Below, in pieces: positions 55,824-64,000 of a stretch of DNA of 64,000 nucleotides (positions are counted from its first letter, which is position 1; every line of letters starts with the position of its first letter). A program made the translations under genes and the position numbers. Under the pieces are notes generated by a model. It searched no databases. It was not told the origin of the DNA and saw only the letters and a program-made list of their open reading frames with translations. Source of the stretch: Fonsecaea monophora. Its lineage: Eukaryota > Ascomycota > Eurotiomycetes > Chaetothyriales > Herpotrichiellaceae. The DNA lies in the NCBI RefSeq assembly GCF_001642475.1, contig NW_019173991.1, forward strand, positions 1-64,000, written 5' to 3'.

Positions 55824-58800
55824 TCACAACCGCTCTTCCAAGAGACCCAACAGGGTCAACCCCTGCTCCAGCCCCACCAACACCGCCCGGACCTCGTTCA
55901 CCATGGGGCCGTCTTGGACCGCTTCTCGCGGTCCTCTTGTCTCTGGCTCCGACCCGGGGCGGGCAAGCACCCAGACGGGCCCCCAGACAGGCCCCCAGGT
56001 CGAAAATTGGCCTCGATGCCACTCGTTTCGGCCCGACCACTCGAGGTCGTCGGCGGCAAAATCCTTCAGAGCATTGATATGCTCAGGGAGCGCCAGTTCT
56101 GGCAGCTCGAAGCCAAAGTCCTCCTTCGCCCGATCGGCACTCTTTCGGTATCTCGCCCAGAGTGCTGGGTCCGTAGGCCGAGCACCGTCTTCCAGGCCAG
56201 CCGCAGAGCAGATCCACTCGTAGGCGTAATATGCATACGTTTGCACGTATGGCTGCAAGGCGAGGATGGTGTCAGAAAAGGGAAAGAGTCGGTGAAGATG
56301 AGCCCAGCGGCTACAACCAAGCCAGCAGATACCGCCGAGACGACAGACTGTGTCGATCTCCCAGCCAATCTCGTACAGAGCCTCACAGCCTTGGTATTGC
56401 ATTGCTGCCACTGCTGCTCCCATCAAGGCCACAAGGAGCTCTGCGAACGATTCCATGTGTGATTGATCTTGAAGGTCAACGCGCATTTCCAGTTTCAGCA
56501 AGATCTGTATGGCGGCGTCTAGGATTGGGACAGCGAAAAGCATTGTCGGTAGGGTGTCGTTGAGTGATCGCTCAATGTATGCCGGGAAGACTGCCTTCAT
56601 AAAGTCCAGCTGTTTGGTAATATCGAGTAAGAAGCTGCCATCATGCTCGACGTAGCTCGGGTCATTGGCGGCGAAGATCGTGATCAGATGATGTAGGAGT
56701 GGTTTTTCCTTGTTGTTGACCCAGGCCGTTTCGCAAGCTGTCCGGAAAGCCTTGATCATGTACTCAGCATCATAACGATCGGGTCGTTTCTCGCCCGGTA
56801 GACAAATGAAGAGACGCTCCAGATGGAAGGCCTTGTCCTCGAATCCTTTCTGACTCAAATCTGTGAACCACGGGTCGATTTCGAAGCCTGGGCCTTTATA
56901 CATGCCAAGTCGGAATATCACTTTCTGCATGAACGTGGTCCATTCTGGTCTTGCTCGTCCGTCCAACTGCTCCCATGTTTGCTTCATGGCTCTCGAAATC
57001 ATGGTCATCAAGTGGTCCCATTGATAGTTCGTTAGTTTTCCGTGTGAGGTCGGATCGGTAACGTTTTGGACGCTGTACGCATAGCGTATAATGTGGTGGA
57101 CGATTAAAAGGCGATGCTTGACGATATCAGACTTGTCGAGGAAGTATCTGGTGGCACCGTTGGAAATATCTTGACGCAGATCATCAAGGCCAAAGGTATC
57201 TGGGATACTTTCCATGAGCTGGTTCGTCAAACAGTGCTCGAATCTGATCATCGTTTCTGGCTTCAGGATTGACCACAACCAAGTATGGATGAAAGGATAG
57301 GGATCAGCCAGAACGACGGACCTATCAGTTGCAATCTTGCTCAGCAGCAACACCTGACATTGTCTTGCAATTTCAGTGTCGGCAATTTGTGGAAAAGACA
57401 TCGCGGACCACGCATTCAGAAAATGGTCCCACTGGCAGTGGCCACCTTCTACCATCAGCTTTCCGATCGCAAACCAGGTTTCGGTTAAAGACGCCAATAA
57501 GATATCATCCGGAGAATCGGTACGGTTGAGGTGGTCCACAAGTACACCACGAATCTCTCGTCGAACGGCAAAGATTTCATCTGTGACATTGCCAATGCCT
57601 TTCATGACATAAGATGTGACGAGGTTAAAGATTCCGCTGACCACAACATCACCTAGGCCTTGGTCGTGGTAGCAGGACACGGTCAAACGGCTCACTTCTT
57701 CACGAGAAAGGAGGTGTGAAACCTGGTCACGGGTGGTGCAGATATCAATCGCTGCAACGTATCGATCTGCGATGTGGAGGACGCGGTCAACTGTAGTGTT
57801 GCGGTTCGCCAGGTGTATGCGTCTCTCGTCCTCGTGCATGTCATTACCAACGTTTGGGATCCGTGTAAGCTTGTCGCACATGGAAAAGAACATGGCCAGC
57901 ATCCATCCTCCGAGTTCCAGCAGCTCTGCGGAACCTGCTGGTCGAGAGAGGGCCGACTTTGCAACGTTTTCCCAACATCGCAGAATGACCTGGCGTACTG
58001 CATCGTGAGCGGTGGCGAAGTCGATGTAGTCTCGAATCTGCGAGATCTCTGGTTTGAAGCCAACCGGTGCATAGTGATACAGCGTTGTGAACAGCGTGTA
58101 TCGATTTGATACCGAAGTCAGATCACGGTCTGGAAGTGGGCAGTCTTCACTGACAATCACTTCATTGTCGTTGAAAGTGTCCTGGCCCTTGTTGGGTAAC
58201 AGGATGAACAAGAGAGAGCGTTTGCGGAGCGCCAGCTTCCGAATGTGTTCTTCAACCTCAGTGTCCGGTCGAGGTTGAGCAATCAAGGTTATGGCCGTGA
58301 GCTTCAGAAAAATATGGAAGTCTGTATCAGTGTCCTCCAGATTGAGTTGCTCGGCGCGCACCAGGCGATCGAGAAATGGTGGCGTTCGGTTTGCATGTTT
58401 GGACGTAAAAAGTTCAAGCATATTGTTTGTCTTTTCAGAGTAATACTTGAACATCTGTTTGAGCAAGTTGTCCGCCATGTCAGTCGGGAGATTTCGTGCG
58501 AGAGCGAAGCACCATTGAAATATGACCAGACCAAATTGCTCTAGCTTTCTCACTTGTGGCGTCTTGACTTGAAACCGCGCATGGTAACTCGCCTTTTTCT
58601 CGACAAAGGTCTTGAGAAAATCCGACATTTGAATCGGGAGTAGACGAAGAAGAGAGCTACCAAGAGAGCCTCCAAAGTTATTGTCGGTATGTGCTGTATG
58701 CCCATCCAGTGCGCCGGTGGAAAGGAGACAGCCGAGTACGATGACCATACAAGCGAGTGACTCTGCTGAAGAATCGAAGAGGGCCCCCGGCTTGCCATGG

Positions 58801-61800
58801 CTGGAAAAGATTGTCTCCAGGTAAACACTCCATTCTTGGTCTGGACCGAGCTGGTGTATCAAGTAGATGGTCTCGATTTCCGTTGTGGGAATGACTTGAC
58901 CTTCTGATACCAAGCTACCCCCGAACAGAGCAGCGGTATTGGCAAAGAGATGAGGAATGTTATGTTTTCGGAAAGTGAGTTCCCAAGCGAGGCTGGCAAC
59001 ATTCTGCCAGATCTTCAAGCTCGTTGCACGAAGTCTCTCTGCACAGCCTGCGGCTGTGGCGTATCGATTGATTTGATATCCCAGAGTGAGTAATCCGTTC
59101 AAGAGTTTCAAAGTCTGGGAAACCCAGGGCTCGGATGTGGCGCTCTCGCATATAGCGATGCCCTGCCAAAGACTGTCGATTGACTCGGTTGTCAATCGGA
59201 TGAAGGCTTCTAAACCTTGATCATCTACGAAGAAGAGACTCTCATTCGTGTAACTGGTGATCATTTGGACCGAATTTGCAGCTTGACTCAAGAGCTGAGT
59301 GCGTTGCTCTGGTGTCGTGTCCGGCATGGCAGTGTCGCCACAGATGACACTGAAGATTTCTTGGAAAGTATCTCGGATGATACCTTCAACCTCTGCGGAC
59401 CAACCACTAGCATGGAGACTACGTTGCGATATGGGAGTCCTGATAGCATTGTGAGACCTCCCCGGTTGGAACCGATGCGCGGTATCTGCCATAGAGGATA
59501 TTGTGGTCTTGACAAGATGAATGCGGACACTTGTCGAGCTAGAGAGCATTGGAGTCTTGGAAAAGGTGCTGGATCTTGGAGGGTACCGAATCGCACAGGT
59601 GACAATGTCGTAGTCATCTTCTAAGTTCAGACTCTGAAGGCATAGGATATCATGTTGATCAGGATTGTTCGCGTAACGCGTGCCGCGTGAGACAGGACGT
59701 TGCTTCCTACGTTTCAAACTTAGTCTCTGCGAAATCCTAATTGGCGAAAAGAGTACTTACTTCAAAGGACGCAATGGGAGAAGAGGCGGCGAGGGAGGAG
59801 AGAAGCCTCGCTTCCTGGAGCTTCAGTCAGCATCATCATCAACTTCATGGAGAATTGTTAGGTACGTACTCTGCAGATGGAGACATTGCATCAGCTTCTT
59901 GGACCGAAGGTCTTGTAGATGTTTTCTGCAAGGCGTCCTGACGAAGTCGCTTTTGTCTTGCCCGTGCTTGCTTTGGTAGACGCTTTTGGATCGCGAATGG
60001 ATTGGTTGATGCGAAGGCTGGTCCTTCCGTGCTGTGCTCAACACTTGGAACTTGTTGCCACGAGTTGAAATGATTGCGACGCGAAGCTCCAGGCTTGAAA
60101 TAGTCGAGAATCGCAGAAGAACGATCAGTAGGGAGGCCAATTGATTCAGCCTGCAATGAACGACTTTGATGGTTTTGAATGCGGCCGAGGGTAGCGTTGG
60201 TGCTGCGTTTTAAGAAAGTGAGGTGAGTGGCCGAAAGGTGAACGTCTTCGTGCGAATTGCGTGTTGGAGCGGCAGTATTCCCATGTGTTATGTCGTCGAA
60301 GCCGCGCGGCTGGGTCTTTGAGGAGGTCGTGCGGCTGATGATATCTTTGGGTTTGACAGAATGATGTATCTGACGTTGTTCACGTCTCCATGTTCTTACG
60401 ACTTCGTTCACATCCTCTGTATCTCTCATTGTTGCCAACCTGAAGAACTTCTTTGAAGGGTCTTGCTTCCTTGCTGATCTTTGACGCTTTGCACGTCTCG
60501 ATGCAATTTTCAAGAACCGTGGCACGTCCTCGTCCCTCAGACCAGGAGCGTCCAAGATCGTCATCTGCGGCTTTCTATGTTTGCGTTTGGTCTTCTTGCG
60601 TGGCCGCGCCCCATTGCTTGACAAGGAAGCAGCAGCAGTTCGCGGACTGCGAAGAGAGGGTTCTCGGCGAGAGAGTACCCTGTCTGCATCAAAAGTATTC
60701 TTCTTGGACCGAACACCTTGCAGTCGCGGTTGTCCTTTTACTGTGTACGGTCTTCTCTTTTGAGGAGCCAGCATGGCGTCGATGGCGTCGTCTTCAACAA
60801 CGTCATCCTCGAAGGACTCTGGTCCCTCGTACTCAATTCCCCCCATCTCATCGTCGACTGGCACGGCGGAATCACTCTCTGACGAAAGTTCCAGGTCTGC
60901 GACTCCATCTCTCACGGATCTCTGTCTCGCTCTTCCCCCTATCGACGAGATGTGTTGCGCTACGCCTTTCTCCGAGGCCCTCTTGACAGGAGATTGGGCT
61001 TGGTTTCGAACAGCACGGGTACCCTTCCATTGCTGCTTCATATCCAGCTTCAGCCAGGATGCCGGCAGAACTCCTTTGATCTTGCGCCGTATTTGTCGAA
61101 ATTGAAGTCCATCGTTGGTTCGCTCTTCTGATCCTGAAGTTGAAGATGCATCGTCACTGATACTGACAATATCAGTCTCTGAATCAGAGAGGTCAAGGGC
61201 TTCGGTGAAATTCCTCTTCGAAACCTGCTTGTCAGACGAAACGAGTGGAGTGGGGAGCACGATGGGTGTGCTGCTTCCAAGTGATATCTCTGGACTGTTG
61301 TCCGCTTCGCGGAACTGCGACGAGAGTCCATCGCCAGATCGAGGCGGGGAAGGTGGAATTATGGACTTTGAGCCACCAGTTTTGGATGCCTTCCTAGGAG
61401 CTGTACCCTCGTCGGGAAGTTCATAGATCCGAAATCCATTAATCCCTGTCTGTGTCTGCGGCACTGACACACGCTTGGGTCTTTTTAGTCTCGAGATAGA
61501 CGGGGTTGCAGTCCTATTTTTGAAAATGTCTGAGAGGTCTGGAAGGTCCTCATCGGAATCAGACACAGGAGCAGGTACACGAGGACGCGTTCCACGTATT
61601 GGACTTTGAGATTCCTCATCTCCGACGACCACGGGACTCTCATAGCCTTCGTCTAGAGCAGGGCTTGACTGTGGAATTTGACTGTCGGAATGATCCACTT
61701 GGCTGCTGTGATAAGCAGTGGTGCCCTGGGAATCATCTTTGGAGCTTTCTCCCACATGTGGAGGTAAGTCTGGAACGCGAACAGGGTTCAAGCCCCTGTC

Positions 61801-62448
61801 CCTCCAAGTTTGTCTGTACCTTGCGTCCTCAATTGCATAGGGATGAAGCTGGATTGGAGCACGAGGTCGGAAAGACCGTCTCCGTAAGGCGTCAGTAGCA
61901 GCGTCTAGCAACAATATATCGTCGGCGGCAATTTGAGAGATCTCCACCTCGGGAAGAACAGCTGGCTGTGAAGGTCTTGAGTGGGTTCTTTTGGGCGAAG
62001 TATGCACTGATGAGGGAACCGAAGAAAGAGGGCTGTCATCATCACTGTCGAAACCAAGGACCGCCGACCCAAGGACGTCTTGCACTGTCTGCAGACCCTT
62101 TTTGATTTCAGCCTCAAGCCTTGCTGCAGTTGAATTCAAAGGAGAATCAGAAGCCTGCGACAATTCCAGATGGCAAACTTGGGCCCCATCCTGCAGCAAG
62201 TTGGCGGTGCCATTTGGTGCAGAATCGTGATAAGTGTCGTGCTTGTCAACGACGGTGTCGCTTTGCTTTGTTCGGCTGTCGTCACCATCAAGGGGGTTGT
62301 CGCACCCCTTCACAGACTGCGCATTATTCGAGGCAGTCTCAGAGATTGTCCCACGCGCCGGGCCGCTGTCGAGACTTCCATTCCTGCCGTCTTCTTCTTC
62401 GTCGTCGTCAGAGTCTGGCACATATCCACGCTCCCTCCAATTCGCCAT
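55824..62448 (-). CDS. mus7: Mus7/Mms22 replication-fork repair protein, three exons
   Basis: Minus-strand exons 62448-59870, 59814-59761 and 59706-55824 join in frame to 2171 residues. Mms22/Mus7 is a large scaffold that works with the Rtt101/Cul8-type ubiquitin ligase and Mms1/Rtt107 to restart damaged replication forks. The N-terminal mark MANWRERGYVPDSDDDEEE is typical of the fungal family, and a second W-R-x-RG motif (TWRDRGLNPVRVPD) occurs near residue 215. The N-terminal 880 residues are disordered and rich in Ser, Asp and basic clusters. The C-terminal 1290 residues are alpha-helical, as in the family's conserved domain. A 54-bp middle exon bridges the two big frames. The last 35 residues, rich in Gly and Pro, may vary. 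Family assignment is firm on the N-terminal motif and the architecture. Confidence 0.87.
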
Positions 62449-63751
62449 CGCCGTTGCTTTCCATGTTCTGCCTTGTTTGCGTGCCGGAGACTGTCGATAT
62501 TGGTGAAAGCTCTTTGGTTTCTCTGTTGCGCGTCATGAATGGCGAAAGACGCGTCGAGGCTGGAATGATGAGGGGCGCCAAGGCGAGGGTGCGGAATTTC
62601 CTCCGATTGGTTCTTGAATTTGTGAGGCTTCCTGCAGACCATTTGATTCCTGTGCCTGCAGGTGACACCCGGCTAAGGATCTTTCAAGAGGACAGAAAAT
62701 GAGTTATCGGTGGGCTGGTTGGGCACTGGTCATTGGGCTCGGTGTACTCAATGGTGAAGCCATCTCTGACCGGCGCAGAAATCATTGCTGATGTAGCTTT
62801 ACAGGGTACATGACCTTCAAGCCTGCCTTTGAAGCCCGAGCACTGGAGAAGTTCAAGGAAGAGTTGGTCTATGTTTCCGACAACTACCCGGATGGCTGCT
62901 GATACCTTCGCTCGAAATCTAGGGAGCGGGCTGCTTCGGAGCTCGGATCCAACATGATCGAAATTCCAGCGCAGGGAAGCAACCATATTGTCTCTTCAGG
63001 CCGAAACACGCTGGGCGCAAGGGGAAATGAGTGATCACCCTACAGACAGGCGTCAAGCTGTAGCGTCAGGCTGTTCGTTTACCTCTTTCCTCTCCGATAT
63101 TCGATCCAAAAGACGTGACAGATGGTGCGAAGGAGAAGTGAAGATCTACATCGTTACCACCATCCGACAACGAAGGATTGAAGAGCGAGTCGAGACTTGT
63201 CCGCATTCCTCATGACGGCAGTTGTGGGAGCACACAGTCCCCAAATCCCGGCCTTCGGATTGATGGAAAGCGGTGCACTTGAGAATTGCTGCGTCCGGAA
63301 CCCACAGCCACCAGGTGTCAAGAGCAAACAGATCTTGAAGTTTTCAGAAGTGCGGCTATCTGAATAAGATGTGATGGGATCGTGCTTGCTGCCGTGACCA
63401 ATGGATATTGGGCTACAACAAGGAGATATTCTGACCTATAGGTACAGAGCACTACAAACATCACCGTGATGTTTGAAGAAAGTACTATTGAGACATTGCT
63501 CAAGGATTCCAGGACAACCAGTGCCTTCACGTGTAGTTAAATTGCTGCTGACTTGAGAATTCTATGCTAAGAGCTACCGGACTCTGGTAGCTGGTAGTTG
63601 ATGGCCAAAGCTGCTGGCCAAGTCTTAGGTGTTTGGGATCTTCAGATCCATTAGCCCGTCATCAAGTTCGTCCCAGCCACAGAGATCCTCCTGGCCTTTC
63701 ACATTCGAGAAGTTGTAGCTGGGCAAGAGATGAAATGCCGTTGACATGCCA
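62449..63751. other. Intergenic upstream of Mus7/Mms22
   Basis: This 1.3-kb stretch holds the Mus7 promoter on its left and the 3' flank of the edge gene on its right. No conserved frame or RNA gene is seen. Confidence 0.55.
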
Positions 63752-64000
63752 TCATTCAGTCTCTTGAATGAGCATATTGCTGCTCGAAGGGTATGGCGGG
63801 CCAAAGTAACGGCCGACTTTCTTCCCCAACCATTCTTCTGGCACCCCCAGTCTCACGCCCTCTTGCGTGCTGATCCATCTGGTATAGAGTGGATTGGCTC
63901 TCTGAGGCAGGTCTTCTTCCTCGTATGGTGATCCAGCCGCAGCAGCAGCAGCCGCTGCCGCAGCCAAGGTCTCTGGCTTTGGAGCAGCGCCTCGCGCTTT
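63752..64000 (-). CDS. 3' end of a gene cut by the window edge, with polyalanine tract
   Basis: The frame is open from the window end to a stop at 63752. It reads KARGAAPKPETL, then about a dozen Ala from a GCA/GCT/GCG repeat, then GSPYEEEDLPQRANPLYTRW and a C-terminal segment with WLGKKVGRYFGPPYPSSS. The end looks ordered and has several aromatics, unlike chance frames nearby. The start and family lie outside the window, so no function is offered. Confidence 0.6.
   Translation of the reverse strand, partial: KARGAAPKPETLAAAAAAAAAAGSPYEEEDLPQRANPLYTRWISTQEGVRLGVPEEWLGKKVGRYFGPPYPSSSNMLIQETE

Overview
The window is nuclear DNA of a filamentous ascomycete (Pezizomycotina). Genes carry few, short GT-AG introns (about 50-100 bp, one of 419 bp). 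They lie on both strands with 0.15-3.8 kb between them, and the proteins are fungal types: a TOK-type K+ channel, an Ime2-family kinase, a Stc1-domain protein, Mus7/Mms22 and a TRI12-like transporter. A black-yeast or Eurotiomycete-like host is my guess and is not shown by the sequence. No rRNA, convincing tRNA, CRISPR, transposase or viral gene was seen.

Layout. 1.5-17.7 kb: TOK1-type potassium channel (-), a disordered DUF7514-type protein (-), a four-exon Stc1-domain protein (-), a long non-coding stretch, then a three-exon Ime2-like kinase (+). 18.7-26.8 kb: a single-pass, probably mitochondrial protein (+), GTP cyclohydrolase II (-) divergent from an NTF2/SnoaL-like protein (+), and the SAGA tudor subunit Sgf29 (-) divergent from phosphomannose isomerase (+). 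27.5-31.5 kb: a cytochrome P450 broken by four frameshifts (-) and a Gal80-like Gfo/Idh/MocA oxidoreductase (+). 32.4-41.9 kb: cytochrome c (+), an unknown single-pass membrane protein (+), exosome subunit Rrp42 (+), a DJ-1/PfpI protein (-) and an indoleamine 2,3-dioxygenase (-). 43.4-51.2 kb: a disordered fungal protein (-), spermidine synthase (-), and a TRI12-like MFS efflux pump (-) divergent from an intact P450 (+). 53-64 kb: a four-pass membrane protein (-), a 2171-residue Mus7/Mms22 DNA-repair scaffold (-) and the 3' end of a further gene cut by the window edge (-).

Most genes are housekeeping and not functionally linked. They cover riboflavin, mannose, spermidine and tryptophan/NAD metabolism, respiration, RNA decay, chromatin and replication-fork repair. 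The accessory parts are the P450 pseudogene with its Gal80-like neighbour, and the head-to-head P450/MFS pair, which looks like a small detoxification or export module without a backbone synthase.

The most unusual non-coding signal is a family of GTAC-rich motifs in intergenic DNA. Several have GTAC repeated at exactly 7-bp steps, some are perfect palindromes or inverted repeats, and there is a dense cluster of short tandem repeats at 51.6-52.7 kb. Exon boundaries come from reading frame, GT-AG sites and family conservation by eye; no alignment or transcript data were available.
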